NCBI RefSeq assembly: GCF_011493005.1
Contig: NZ_CP049157.1
Location: 992,001-1,056,000, forward strand
DNA length: 64,000 nt
DNA from: Caballeronia sp. SBC1
Lineage (GTDB): Bacteria; Pseudomonadota; Gammaproteobacteria; Burkholderiales; Burkholderiaceae
Direction: 5' to 3'
Shown here: one piece after another, positions 45,272-53,843 of the stretch
How the letters are laid out: the number at the start of each line of letters is the position of its first letter
Position numbering within the stretch: position 1 is the first letter of the stretch
Translations under genes and position numbers: made by a program
The notes under the pieces: model-generated
What the model was told of the DNA's origin: nothing
Databases searched by the model: none
The model's input: the letters and a program-made list of their open reading frames with translations, nothing else

Positions 45272-45706
45272 CTAGCCACCCCACACATGTCTGATAGCGA
45301 AAACTGTCGCGAAACCCGTCATCATGAAAGTCAACGTCGCAACAACCGAGCGAACCGAACCACGCGATATTCCGCACACGCCATGGCCACTCGTACAGCC
45401 GCTTGCCGCGCTCGTGCCGAATCCGACCAGCAAGCCGCCGAGAACAAGAAGCGGCCCGCTGGTCTGGATGACGATCGGCGATAAAGGTCTCACCAAAACA
45501 TAAAGCACCGGCGCGGCAAACAGCCCGGCAACAAAAGAAATTCTCCACCCGTCACGCCATCCACCCGCAGTCAGAAGGCCGCCAAGCACCCCGCTGATCC
45601 CAGCAATATGCCCGTTGAGCAGCATGAAAAGCGCCGCGGACAGACCGATCATCGCGCCTCCCAGCAGGGACTTGATCGGCGTGAAATTCACCCAGTCGAC
45701 CACCAT
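45272..45706 (-). CDS. YeeE/YedE family membrane protein, sulfur transport half
   Basis: 144 residues, mostly hydrophobic. LLGGAMIGLSAALFMLLNGHIAGISGVLGGLL (given as the blocks GGAMIGLSAA and GHIAGISGVLGG) and FGTSAASGCTSGHGVCGISRGS carry the conserved cysteines of the YeeE thiosulfate transporter family (PmpA-like). AGGA precedes the ATG at 45706. It is the first gene of a two-gene minus-strand operon and diverges from the persulfide dioxygenase operon, so uptake and oxidation are probably co-regulated. Confidence 0.82.
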   Translation of the reverse strand: MVVDWVNFTPIKSLLGGAMIGLSAALFMLLNGHIAGISGVLGGLLTAGGWRDGWRISFVAGLFAAPVLYVLVRPLSPIVIQTSGPLLVLGGLLVGFGTSAASGCTSGHGVCGISRGSVRSVVATLTFMMTGFATVFAIRHVWGG

Positions 45707-45861
45707 CGTTCGCAATCCTGTTTTCGTTTGCAGTTGTAGATTCGCGGCCTTCTTCGGACGGATTTCTCACGCTTGATTCCCGTCCCGGCACCCGCGTTCC
45801 CAGTCCACGACGCCTTTCACCCGTTGACTTTCCACGCCTTCAATACTATATTCTGTATTAA

Positions 45862-45873
45862 TATAAGCTTATA
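45862..45873. promoter_or_regulatory. Palindrome TATAAGCTTATA in the divergent sulfur promoter region
   Basis: A perfect 12-bp palindrome in an AT-rich stretch (about 45845-45913) between the YeeE/YedE pair and the persulfide dioxygenase gene. The stretch looks like back-to-back promoters. It could be the operator of an ArsR-type sulfide/persulfide sensor (BigR/SqrR group); no such gene is in the window. Confidence 0.5.
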
Positions 45874-45913
45874 CTCAAAAGTAATATAGCGATTTTTCTA
45901 AGGTTATAAAGGA

Positions 45914-46633
45914 ATGCTGTTCCGGCAATTTTTCGACAGTCAGTCGAGCACCTACACCTATGTGCTCGCCTCTCGTGCAGGCGGAGAGGCGGTAATCATC
46001 GATCCAGTAAAAGAGCAGCTTGACCAATACCTGCAAGTGATCGAGCAGTTGGATCTGCGGCTGGTTCACGCTATTGACACCCACATGCACGCCGATCACA
46101 TCACAGCGCTGGGTGACCTGCGCGACGCCACGCACTGCACCACCATCATGGGCGAATTATCGCAGGCGCATTGTGTATCGCAGCACGTTCGTGAAGACGA
46201 GATCGTGCGGTTCGACGGCATCGAACTACGCGCGCTCTATACACCCGGACACACCAACGAATCGTTTAGCTTCGTCCTGGACCCATCGTCACCCAAGGCC
46301 GTTTTCACCGGCGATGTCCTGCTCATCCGCGGCAGCGGACGTACAGACTTTCAGGGCGGCGATCCGCATCGGTCATGGGATTCGATCGTCAACAAGCTGT
46401 TCACGCTACCCGACGCAACCACGCTCTATCCCGCGCACGATTACAAGGGATGGACCGCGTCGAGCATTGGCGAGGAGAAGCACTTCAATCCGAGGCTGGC
46501 CGGGAAAACCGAAAGCGAATACGTGGAGATCATGAGGGGTCTGAATCTGCCGAACCCCAAGATGATGGATGTCGCCATCCCTGCGAACCTGGCATGCGGT
46601 CAGCCATCGACGCCAGTAAAGCGCCAGGGCTGA
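45914..46633 (+). CDS. Persulfide dioxygenase-like MBL-fold hydrolase (ETHE1/Blh group)
   Basis: 239 residues. The metal motif THMHADHITAL gives H57, H59, D61 and H62; further ligands are in TPGHTNES and FTGDVLLIRGSGRTDFQGGD (blocks FTGDVLL and GSGRTDFQGG), with PAHDYKG as the last histidine. GSGRTDFQ is the mark of persulfide dioxygenases, which oxidise glutathione persulfide to sulfite and glutathione using one iron. It heads the plus-strand sulfur operon; the product sulfite could leave through the TauE protein encoded 3 bp downstream. Confidence 0.85.
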   Translation: MLFRQFFDSQSSTYTYVLASRAGGEAVIIDPVKEQLDQYLQVIEQLDLRLVHAIDTHMHADHITALGDLRDATHCTTIMGELSQAHCVSQHVREDEIVRFDGIELRALYTPGHTNESFSFVLDPSSPKAVFTGDVLLIRGSGRTDFQGGDPHRSWDSIVNKLFTLPDATTLYPAHDYKGWTASSIGEEKHFNPRLAGKTESEYVEIMRGLNLPNPKMMDVAIPANLACGQPSTPVKRQG

Positions 46634-46636
46634 TCG

Positions 46637-47425
46637 ATGATCCTTGCTTCCACCCCAGCGACACAAGCTGTCGCAGCAGTGCTGTGCGGCGGTTTTGTGA
46701 GCTTCTCCCTCGGCCTCGTCGGCGGAGGCGGTTCGATCCTTGCCGTGCCGCTCATTCTCTACGTGGTCGGCGTTCACAATCCGCACATCGCGATCGGGAC
46801 CGCGGCGTTGGCGGTCGCAGTCAGCGCCTACATCAACATGATCCCGCACGCGCGAGCCGGACATGTGCGGTGGGGACCGGCCTTCGCGTTCGCGGCGAGC
46901 GGCGTGCTTGGCGCGACGCTTGGCTCGTCCGTCGGCAAGCTGATCGACGGCCAGAGGCTTTTGACTTATTTTGCGTTTGTAATGTGCTTTGTCGCTTTCC
47001 TCATGCTCCGGCCGCGCCCATCGGCAGCGGCCACTGGCGACGCTTACCCGACGCCTTATCCGCGCTTATGCGGGACGGGATTGGGGGCAGGAAGCTTGTC
47101 GGGATTCTTCGGGATCGGCGGAGGTTTTCTGGTGGTCCCGGGCTTGATGTTCGCGGGTCGAATGCAGATCGTCGATGCAATCGGCACGTCGTTATTCGCG
47201 GTGGGTTCGTTTGGTTTGACGACAGCAATCAACTACTCGCTCTCGGGTCAGGTCGACTGGCTGGTTGCGGCGGAATTTGTCGGCGGCGGTGTGGTTGGCG
47301 GCTTGGCTGGCGCGCAGGCGGCAAGCCGCCTTGCACGCAAGCGCGGCGCGCTGAATCGCGTTTTCTCCGCGATGATCATTTCGGTCGCTGCCTATATGCT
47401 GTATCACTCATGGCAGGCGCGATGA
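46637..47425 (+). CDS. TauE/SafE family sulfite/organosulfur exporter
   Basis: 262 residues with about eight hydrophobic segments in two repeats: GGGSILAVPLILYVVGV near residue 30 and FFGIGGGFLVVPGLMF near residue 155, the paired TauE/SafE signatures. The family exports sulfite, sulfoacetate and related anions. It starts 3 bp after the persulfide dioxygenase stop, which produces sulfite, so sulfite export is a consistent role. Confidence 0.85.
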   Translation: MILASTPATQAVAAVLCGGFVSFSLGLVGGGGSILAVPLILYVVGVHNPHIAIGTAALAVAVSAYINMIPHARAGHVRWGPAFAFAASGVLGATLGSSVGKLIDGQRLLTYFAFVMCFVAFLMLRPRPSAAATGDAYPTPYPRLCGTGLGAGSLSGFFGIGGGFLVVPGLMFAGRMQIVDAIGTSLFAVGSFGLTTAINYSLSGQVDWLVAAEFVGGGVVGGLAGAQAASRLARKRGALNRVFSAMIISVAAYMLYHSWQAR

Positions 47426-47531
47426 ATTTCGACCGCTTCCGTCCAAGGACTATCATTTTCTCGGACAGCCAACGCCGCACCGGCGCGTCAACTCTGGATC
47501 AACCCAATATGCCACTCGATGCGGGAAAATC

Positions 47532-48023
47532 ATGACGCAAGATCATTCTATTGACGGCAGCCCAGTCATCGAGCAATTCGGTAAAGCGCATTGGATCGAG
47601 GGCGCGGTTCATGTTCCGGATGCGCACGCGACATACAAAATCGTCTTCTCCGTCAGCGCTCCGGGTAAAAAACCTGATGCCCCTAACGCGGGACTCGAAC
47701 GTGTTGCGCGAGCCGTGAACTTGTACAGGATGTCCGGTGTGACGCCCGATCGCCTTCAATGTGTCGCCGTTATCCACGGCGAAGCAACATCCAGTGTTTT
47801 GAACGACGCGCAATACCAGGCCCTCGACGGAAGGCCAAACCCCAATGTGCGTGTCATTGCTGCGTTGCAGGCCGCGGGCGTTGAGGTATCGGTTTGCGCG
47901 CAGGCGCTGATCGGCAACGATTTCACGCAGGATGGACTTCTCCCCGGGGTCACGCGCTCGCTGTCAGCGCTCACGACCATTACCGTTTTACAACACGATG
48001 GATACAGCTTGATGACGCTATAG
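47532..48023 (+). CDS. DsrE/DsrF-like family protein
   Basis: 163 residues with the DsrE fold. IVFSVSAPG, GLERVARAVNLYRMSGV and LQCVAVIHGEATSSVLND occur in the first half, and AGVEVSVCAQALIGNDF carries the conserved cysteine. Members carry sulfane sulfur on this cysteine or act in sulfur relay. There is no clear signal peptide, so it is probably cytoplasmic. It lies 13 bp before the TlpA-like gene, inside the sulfur operon. Confidence 0.75.
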   Translation: MTQDHSIDGSPVIEQFGKAHWIEGAVHVPDAHATYKIVFSVSAPGKKPDAPNAGLERVARAVNLYRMSGVTPDRLQCVAVIHGEATSSVLNDAQYQALDGRPNPNVRVIAALQAAGVEVSVCAQALIGNDFTQDGLLPGVTRSLSALTTITVLQHDGYSLMTL

Positions 48024-48035
48024 ACGGCGAGAAGC

Positions 48036-48860
48036 ATGGGGTTGGAAGTGAACATAGGCCCGATCGCGTTACCCCTGCACCCGCTGATTTTCTTGTTGAG
48101 TGTCGCGGTGGCGTTGGCTGTTGCACAATTCGTAAGTCATGGCGAGCAGAAGCTTCAACGGGCACTCTTCACCAGCGTTTGGGTCGGGTTGCTGGTTGCG
48201 CGCTTGTCGTTTGTCATTCGCTTTTTCCCCGACTTCCAGGATGACTTCCTAAAAATGTTCGATATTCGCGATCTCGGGTTCGACCTTATCGCGGGTGTCC
48301 TTGGCGGGCTCTGTGTGACCGCACGATTTTTCTTTCGCTTACCGGCGATCCGGAAATCGCTGGTTATCGCCGTATCGTCGGGCGTACTGGTCTGGGGCCT
48401 CGCGAATGCTGCTGTCGAGTTATATAAAACGCCCGAGACCATTCCGTCGATCGCATTGATGAATCGCGACGGCGATTCACAAGCTCTCACGAAAAGGGAC
48501 GGTCGTCCGACTGTGATTAATCTCTGGGCGTCGTGGTGTGGCCCGTGCCAGTCCGAAATGCCCGTGCTTGCGCGGGCACAAATTGACCACCCCGGCGTCC
48601 ACCTCGTGTTTGTGAATCAGGGAGAAACAGCGGGTCATGTCGATGCTTACCTTGAATCGCAAGATCTACATATCCGAAATTCCCTTCTTGATCCCGCGCA
48701 CGCCGTTGCGAAAGCAGTAGGCGCTGTTGGCTTTCCAACCACCCTTTTCTACGACGCAAACGGCCGGCTGTTAGCGGCGCATCTGGGCCCCTTCTCCAAA
48801 GCGACGTTCAATCAGGCGCTCAGCCAGTTTTATCCGCTTGCCGTATCAAAGGATAACTAA
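48036..48860 (+). CDS. Membrane-anchored TlpA/ResA-like thiol-disulfide protein
   Basis: 274 residues. The first ~130 form a four-helix membrane domain (segments near 12-30, 45-62, 85-100, 108-128) resembling the Lgt-like membrane part found fused to some TlpA proteins. A periplasmic thioredoxin domain follows with WCGPC, C168 and C171, and the cis-proline loop VGFPTTLFY. It probably keeps cysteines of the periplasmic sulfur-oxidation proteins or cytochromes reduced. The single-gene fusion of transmembrane and TlpA domains is unusual compared with ordinary ResA. Confidence 0.78.
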   Translation: MGLEVNIGPIALPLHPLIFLLSVAVALAVAQFVSHGEQKLQRALFTSVWVGLLVARLSFVIRFFPDFQDDFLKMFDIRDLGFDLIAGVLGGLCVTARFFFRLPAIRKSLVIAVSSGVLVWGLANAAVELYKTPETIPSIALMNRDGDSQALTKRDGRPTVINLWASWCGPCQSEMPVLARAQIDHPGVHLVFVNQGETAGHVDAYLESQDLHIRNSLLDPAHAVAKAVGAVGFPTTLFYDANGRLLAAHLGPFSKATFNQALSQFYPLAVSKDN

Positions 48861-49030
48861 TCAATTATTTGTCTATCAATACGGTATGTGGGCCGTCGGG
48901 CTCTTGAGCGCTCTGACAAGAAGGCGCGGCAATCTTCGCAAAGCGGGGCTGGACACCCCCTTCGGTGCACACGGATCTAATCGGGTTGCTTCCTCAACCG
49001 GCTTTGAACCCTCACTCGGAGACAGTGAAC

Positions 49031-49822
49031 ATGACAGACAAAAAAGCACGGCGCAACGCGTTGAAGACCTTCGGACTCACAGCCGGCACGGTGATCCTGA
49101 GCGCGACAGGTCAGGCACGGGCCATCGCCGCGGAAGCCTCCACCCTGTTACCTGACGGCGCATCCAGTCTGGCTCAGCTCGTCAAGCGCCTGGAGGAAGC
49201 CCCGCGGCGACGCGATTTCAAAACCGTGCCGATGATTCTCGAGCGGCCGGACCAATGGGACCACGAGGCATTGTCGGAAGTGATTGGGTATCGCGGTGGC
49301 CAACGGCAGGTGTGGGATAACACGGAGATTGGCGGACCATGGCTCAACCTGATGCGCAACTCGCTGAATGCGCAGATCTGGTCCTACAAACATCCTGAAT
49401 TCCTCGTTGTCTCCGCGACCCACGGGTCGGCACATCTGGCCTTGTTCGAGCAAACGATGTGGGACAAGTACGGTCTCGCGAAACTGGCGGGTGACAAGTT
49501 CACGAACAACTCGTTGCTCGACGACAAATCGGCTGGTTCGCCGGGCGTAGCAGATCATGAGAATGCGCAGGGCGCGTTTTCATCGCATGACAACAGCATT
49601 CCCGCGTTGCAACGCCGGGGGGTCGTCTTTCTGTCATGCCATAACGCGATTTGGGAACTGGCTGCCAGGCTGATCGGCGCCAACACGAATCCCGACAAGC
49701 TATCCCTGGACGCGCTCGCGGCGGAGCTCACCAACCACATCATCCCCAGCGCGATCGTGACACCCGGCGCAGTGGGAACCTTGCCTGAGCTCCAGCAAGC
49801 CGGCTTTCACTACGCGAAGTGA
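49031..49822 (+). CDS. Tat-exported DsrE-like protein of the thiosulfate dehydrogenase cluster
   Basis: 263 residues with a twin-arginine-like leader (KARRNALKTFGLTAGTVIL) and probable cleavage near residue 33. The mature part has a DsrE-like alpha/beta pattern, with the conserved cysteine in RGVVFLSCHNAIWELAARL and a final IVTPGAVGTLPELQQAGF. GGAG lies upstream of the ATG at 49031. The protein is often labelled as a Tat-pathway protein of unknown function; its place directly before tsdB suggests a periplasmic sulfur-carrier or accessory role. Confidence 0.65.
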   Translation: MTDKKARRNALKTFGLTAGTVILSATGQARAIAAEASTLLPDGASSLAQLVKRLEEAPRRRDFKTVPMILERPDQWDHEALSEVIGYRGGQRQVWDNTEIGGPWLNLMRNSLNAQIWSYKHPEFLVVSATHGSAHLALFEQTMWDKYGLAKLAGDKFTNNSLLDDKSAGSPGVADHENAQGAFSSHDNSIPALQRRGVVFLSCHNAIWELAARLIGANTNPDKLSLDALAAELTNHIIPSAIVTPGAVGTLPELQQAGFHYAK

Positions 49823-49840
49823 CGCTCAACAGGAGACGAC

Positions 49841-50551
49841 ATGAGCGCTATAGCTACAAATGTGTCATCACGATGCGCGCTTGCCATGGGTGTTGTCGCA
49901 ATTGTCTTGGGGCTCGCATCGACTGCCCGGGCTGACAACATGATGGTCGGGAAAACGATCGCCACACAGGGAACCGCGAAGGGCGTCGCTGCATGCATCA
50001 GTTGTCATGGTGCGAAAGGCGAAGGCAACGCCGCGGCTGGCTTTCCCCGGTTAGCCGGTATCAATGCCGCCTACCTTTCCGAACAGTTATCGGCGTTCGC
50101 CAATGGAGAACGCAAGAGCACGATCATGCAACCGTTCGCGAAGCTGTTGTCGTCGAATGGACGCAGTGCTGTTGCGCTTTACTTTAGTTCTCTGCCGCCG
50201 CCTGCGGGAATAAAAGCCGGCGACAGCACCGCTATAACCCCCTCGGACACAGGTGCGTGGATCGCCACCCGCGGGCGATGGGATCAGGGCCTTCCAGCAT
50301 GCGCCCAATGCCACGGCCCTGGCGGCATTGGCGTGGGCACAGCATTCCCGCCATTGGCCGGCCAGCCGGCCGCGTATATTGAGAGCCAATTGCATGGATG
50401 GAAGATGGGCGCACGGCCGCCGGGTCCGATGGCGCTGATGCCCGTTGTCGTGAGCAAGCTCTCCGATACGGACATCTCGGCGGTTGCCGTTTACTACGCG
50501 GGCAATGTCGGATCATCGAACAACGCGGCGCCTGCCGGGAGCAAACAATGA
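49841..50551 (+). CDS. tsdB: Diheme cytochrome c4-like protein, likely TsdB
   Basis: 236 residues: a signal peptide ending near residue 31 (STARA/DNM) and two class I heme domains. The heme sites are CISCH (C52, C55, H56) and CAQCH (C154, C157, H158), the layout of cytochrome c4. TsdB is the electron acceptor of thiosulfate dehydrogenase TsdA and is usually encoded beside it. The stop codon overlaps the tsdA start as ATGA, so the two are translationally coupled. Confidence 0.85.
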   Translation: MSAIATNVSSRCALAMGVVAIVLGLASTARADNMMVGKTIATQGTAKGVAACISCHGAKGEGNAAAGFPRLAGINAAYLSEQLSAFANGERKSTIMQPFAKLLSSNGRSAVALYFSSLPPPAGIKAGDSTAITPSDTGAWIATRGRWDQGLPACAQCHGPGGIGVGTAFPPLAGQPAAYIESQLHGWKMGARPPGPMALMPVVVSKLSDTDISAVAVYYAGNVGSSNNAAPAGSKQ

Positions 50552-51462
50552 TCAGTCAATCGTGGTTCTCCAGAGGAACGCTCGCCGGATTGTTTGTCGC
50601 AGCTTTCGGTGCGACAGGCGGCATCACGTACGCGGCCGATGCTTCGACGCCCGACGCCACGCCATCCGCTGCGAAAGCGTTCACGCCACCGGCGGAAGCG
50701 TCGATGCCGACTAACGAGTTTGGCAAATCGATCAAGTTAGGAGAGCAGATTTTTACTGACACGCCGGAATTTGCGGGGAAGTACGTCGGCAACGCATTGA
50801 ATTGTGCGAGTTGCCATCTGGACGCCGGGCGCAAGCCAGATTCAAGCCCGCTGTGGGCAGCGTATCTTTTATATCCGGCGTATAGAAGCAAGAATGGGCA
50901 CGTCAATTCGTTCGCCGAGCGTATGCAGGGATGCTTCCGCTACAGCATGAACGGCAAGGCGCCGCCACTTGGCGACCCCGTGCTCGTCGCACTCGAGACT
51001 TACGCCTTCTGGCTGGCGAAAGGCGCCCCGGTGGGTGAAAAGCTTCCCGGACAGGGTTACCCCAAGCTGCCCCCGCCCGCCCTGAAGGCCGACTACACGC
51101 GGGGCAGTCAAGTCTACGCACAGCACTGCGCCTTGTGCCATGCAGCGGATGGGCAAGGTCAGTCGAGTGGAGGCAAGGCAGTTTTTCCCGCGCTGTGGGG
51201 AGCGCATTCTTTTAATTGGGGCGCGGGGATGGGCGAAATTCAGAACGCCGCCGGGTTCATCAAGGCGAACATGCCACTGGGTTTAGGCAATACGCTGACT
51301 GACCAGCAAGCGTGGGACGTTGCAACGTTCATGGATAGTCAGGAGCGGCCACAGGATCCGCGCTTTGCCGGCTCCGTCGAGGCGACCCGTGCGAAGTATC
51401 ACGAGTCACCCAATTCGATGTACGGAGAGAAGATCAACGGCCGGGTACTGGGTGCGCCTTGA
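50548..51462 (+). CDS. tsdA: Thiosulfate dehydrogenase, diheme cytochrome c TsdA
   Basis: 304 residues with a signal peptide (about 1-30). The heme sites are CASCH (C86, C89, H90) and CALCH (C194, C197, H198). The TsdA-specific cysteine ligand of heme 1 is C129 in MQGCFRYSMNG, a motif absent from ordinary cytochromes. The enzyme oxidises two thiosulfate to tetrathionate in the periplasm (reversible in some species). It starts inside the tsdB stop codon. It is the last gene of the sulfur operon and is convergent with a LysR gene. Confidence 0.9.
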   Translation: MISQSWFSRGTLAGLFVAAFGATGGITYAADASTPDATPSAAKAFTPPAEASMPTNEFGKSIKLGEQIFTDTPEFAGKYVGNALNCASCHLDAGRKPDSSPLWAAYLLYPAYRSKNGHVNSFAERMQGCFRYSMNGKAPPLGDPVLVALETYAFWLAKGAPVGEKLPGQGYPKLPPPALKADYTRGSQVYAQHCALCHAADGQGQSSGGKAVFPALWGAHSFNWGAGMGEIQNAAGFIKANMPLGLGNTLTDQQAWDVATFMDSQERPQDPRFAGSVEATRAKYHESPNSMYGEKINGRVLGAP

Positions 51463-51482
51463 AGATGTCCTGAAGCGGTTTT

Positions 51483-52403
51483 TCATCTTGATCCTGCATC
51501 CGGATTGACGCCGCTTTGCGGAAAAATCTGGATGACCCAATCGACAAAAGCCTTGATTGCCGCGCCCGCATTTCTACCGTTCGGATAGACGATTGAAATG
51601 GGTACGGGCGAGCATCGGACGCTTGCCAGAACCTCTTTGAGACGCCCAGTTTCGAGGTACGGTGACGCGACAAACTCCGACAACTGGATCAGTCCCAATC
51701 CTTCCAGGCCGCATTGCAAATACGCTTCTGTTTCGTTGACGGCAAAGCGGCTTGGCATAGTCATGGCGACGCTTTCACCATCGACATTAAAGCGCCAGTC
51801 AAGCGGCCGGCCCGTGGCGTTCGATATATAGTTGACCGCGCGATGAGCACTCAGCGCTTTGACGCCGTCAGGTTCTCCGTACTCCTTCAGATATCGCGGC
51901 GCCGCGCAGGTCAGCCAGTTCAGTTCGCCCAGCCTGCGTGCGGTCAATGTGGAATCAGTCAGCTCGCCGGTTCGGATGACGCAATCAATACCATCGTAAA
52001 TCAGATCGACGGGGCGATCGCTGAGAACCAGCGTGAGTTCAATGCCGGGAAAAAGATGCTCGAATTCCCGCAGCCGCGGCAACACGATCGCGCGGCCTAG
52101 TACACCCGGCATACCCACCCGTATTCGCCCATGCGGAGTTGTTGCGTCCGCCAGCAAGCCGCTCTCTGCCTGAGCTATGTCCGACAGGATTGCCCGGCAT
52201 GACGCGTAGTAGCGCTCGCCCGCATCGGTGAGGCTGAGCGTCCGCGTACTTCGCCGAAGCAGCGGTGTACCCAGATGCCGCTCAAGATTCTTGATCAGCG
52301 TCGTGACCGATGACCGGGGCATTGACAGCGTCTCTGCCGCCTTGCTGAAGCTCTGCGTTTCGACGACGCGCGCAAAAGTTGTCATCGCTTGAAGTTTGTC
52401 CAT
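51483..52403 (-). CDS. LysR family transcriptional regulator
   Basis: 306 residues from the ATG at 52403 (MDKLQAMTTFARVVETQSF). The HTH block KAAETLSMPRSSVTTLIKNLE is typical of the CrgA-like branch, as is GIDCVIRTGELTDSTLTARRLG in the effector domain (read as IDCVIRTGELTDS). It diverges from the NmrA-like reductase gene and probably controls it. It is convergent with tsdA; nothing ties it to sulfur metabolism. Confidence 0.85.
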   Translation of the reverse strand: MDKLQAMTTFARVVETQSFSKAAETLSMPRSSVTTLIKNLERHLGTPLLRRSTRTLSLTDAGERYYASCRAILSDIAQAESGLLADATTPHGRIRVGMPGVLGRAIVLPRLREFEHLFPGIELTLVLSDRPVDLIYDGIDCVIRTGELTDSTLTARRLGELNWLTCAAPRYLKEYGEPDGVKALSAHRAVNYISNATGRPLDWRFNVDGESVAMTMPSRFAVNETEAYLQCGLEGLGLIQLSEFVASPYLETGRLKEVLASVRCSPVPISIVYPNGRNAGAAIKAFVDWVIQIFPQSGVNPDAGSR

Positions 52404-52699
52404 GAACGGGGTAGGTGTCCGGTTCGTATTTTGTCGGCTGCGGGCAGTTCGGAAAGTTCGGCAAGGGTGTTCGTCCTGCACTTACCTCCGGCCTCTCCCG
52501 CCGGATCGTTCGATGCACACGCGTTCTCATTTCCGTGTCGGCGAACAATGCAACGCCTCCCCGCCCCTAGACTTCCGAGTGTCCGGCTGATCTCCCCTCT
52601 GACTTCCCCTTCAAAGCACTGCGGAGCGTTAAGCCGGTGATGACGGGTCGCGCAAGCACGCGCTTCCAATAACTTCTCTCAAGCTAAAAGGGTACTCGT
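52404..52699. other. Divergent promoter region between the LysR and NmrA-like genes
   Basis: About 296 bp without a supported gene. I found no clear operator by eye; LysR sites (T-N11-A) are too loose to call here. Confidence 0.35.
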
Positions 52700-53659
52700 A
52701 TGTCGCATGCTAATTCTATTCTCGTGCTGGGTGCCGGCGAACTCGGCATGGCCATGTTGCGCAGTCTGGCGCGCCGCGCTACGCCGGCGTCAGTCATTTC
52801 TATCGCGGCTCTCCTGCGCCCGTCGACAATTGATTCGCAAGATGCCGCCAAGCAGAAGGACATTGCCGAGCTGCGTTCGCTTGGCATCGAACTGCTTCCG
52901 GGCGATCTGGCGCAGCAATCGGAAGAATCGCTTGCCGCTGTTTTTGGCCGCTTCCATACGGTTATCTCGTGCACTGGGTTCGTGGGCGGCAGCGGCGTTC
53001 AGCGCAAGCTCGCCCGCGCCGTGCTGAAGGCGGACGTGAAGCGATATTTCCCGTGGCAATTCGGCGTCGACTACGATGTCATCGGCCGGGGTAGTCCGCA
53101 GGATCTGTTTGACGAGCAGCTCGACGTGCGCGACCTGCTGCGCTCGCAAGATCGGACGGAATGGGTGATCGTATCAACAGGCATGTTTACCAGCTTTCTC
53201 TTCGAACCCTCGTTTGGCGTGGTGGACCTCGGCCAAAACACCGTGAATGCATTGGGAAGCTGGGACAACGCCGTGACCGTGACGACGGCGGATGACATTG
53301 GCGCGCTGACCACCGAGATTGTGTTCGCGGAACCGCGCATCGCCGATCAGATTGTGTACATAGCCGGCGACACCATTACTTACCGTCAGCTCGCCGATGC
53401 AGTCGATGATCTTTTGGACCTGAACGTGGATCGTACCGAGTGGAGCGTGCCGGACCTGAAGCGCGAACTGGCGGAGGATCCTGATAATTCGATCAAGAAA
53501 TATCGCGCGGTATTCGCTGAAGGAAAAGGCGTGGCGTGGGACAAGTCGAAGACGTTCAATGCCCAACGCGGCATGGCCACTTGTGGGCTTGAAGACTGGA
53601 TGCGCGGTAATCTTGTGCCAAGCGAAAGCGTTGCGCTTCCAGACGTTGGCCGTCGATAA
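52700..53659 (+). CDS. NmrA/isoflavone reductase-like NAD(P)-binding protein
   Basis: 319 residues. The Rossmann motif LVLGAGELGMAMLRSLA starts at residue 8. Atypical-SDR blocks FHTVISCTGFVGG, KRYFPWQFGVDYD and WVIVSTGMFTSFLFEP resemble plant isoflavone and aromatic alcohol reductases of the NmrA family. It probably reduces an aromatic carbonyl or alkene, or acts as an NADP-sensing protein. The divergent LysR gene is the likely regulator. Confidence 0.78.
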   Translation: MSHANSILVLGAGELGMAMLRSLARRATPASVISIAALLRPSTIDSQDAAKQKDIAELRSLGIELLPGDLAQQSEESLAAVFGRFHTVISCTGFVGGSGVQRKLARAVLKADVKRYFPWQFGVDYDVIGRGSPQDLFDEQLDVRDLLRSQDRTEWVIVSTGMFTSFLFEPSFGVVDLGQNTVNALGSWDNAVTVTTADDIGALTTEIVFAEPRIADQIVYIAGDTITYRQLADAVDDLLDLNVDRTEWSVPDLKRELAEDPDNSIKKYRAVFAEGKGVAWDKSKTFNAQRGMATCGLEDWMRGNLVPSESVALPDVGRR

Positions 53660-53687
53660 GTTCCCGTCAGCCGTATTGCCCGGGCAC

Positions 53688-53843
53688 TTAAACGATCCGT
53701 TGCATATAGGGCGGCAGATCCGGCTCGGCCAGCACGGCCAGCAACTTCAGCCGCTGCAACGTACGCTTCCGCGCGGCGTGCAAGTGATCGGGCAGCGCGT
53801 CGGCCGCAACACCACGCGCGGTAGCTGACCAGAGCTGATCCTT
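53688..53843 (-). pseudogene. Coding remnant directly behind the HxlR gene
   Basis: On the minus strand, in a frame that begins immediately after the HxlR stop, about 51 codons read without a start: KDQLWSATARGVAADALPDH, then KRTLQRLKLLAVLAEPDLPP, ending YMQRIV and TAA. The composition is that of a real helical protein C-terminus. No initiation codon or ribosome-binding site exists, so it is probably the tail of a deleted gene. The family is not recognised. Confidence 0.35.

Noticed and set aside
44822..45484. 220-codon plus-strand frame
   Set aside because: It is antisense to the two YeeE/YedE genes, which have clear conserved cysteine motifs and membrane segments.
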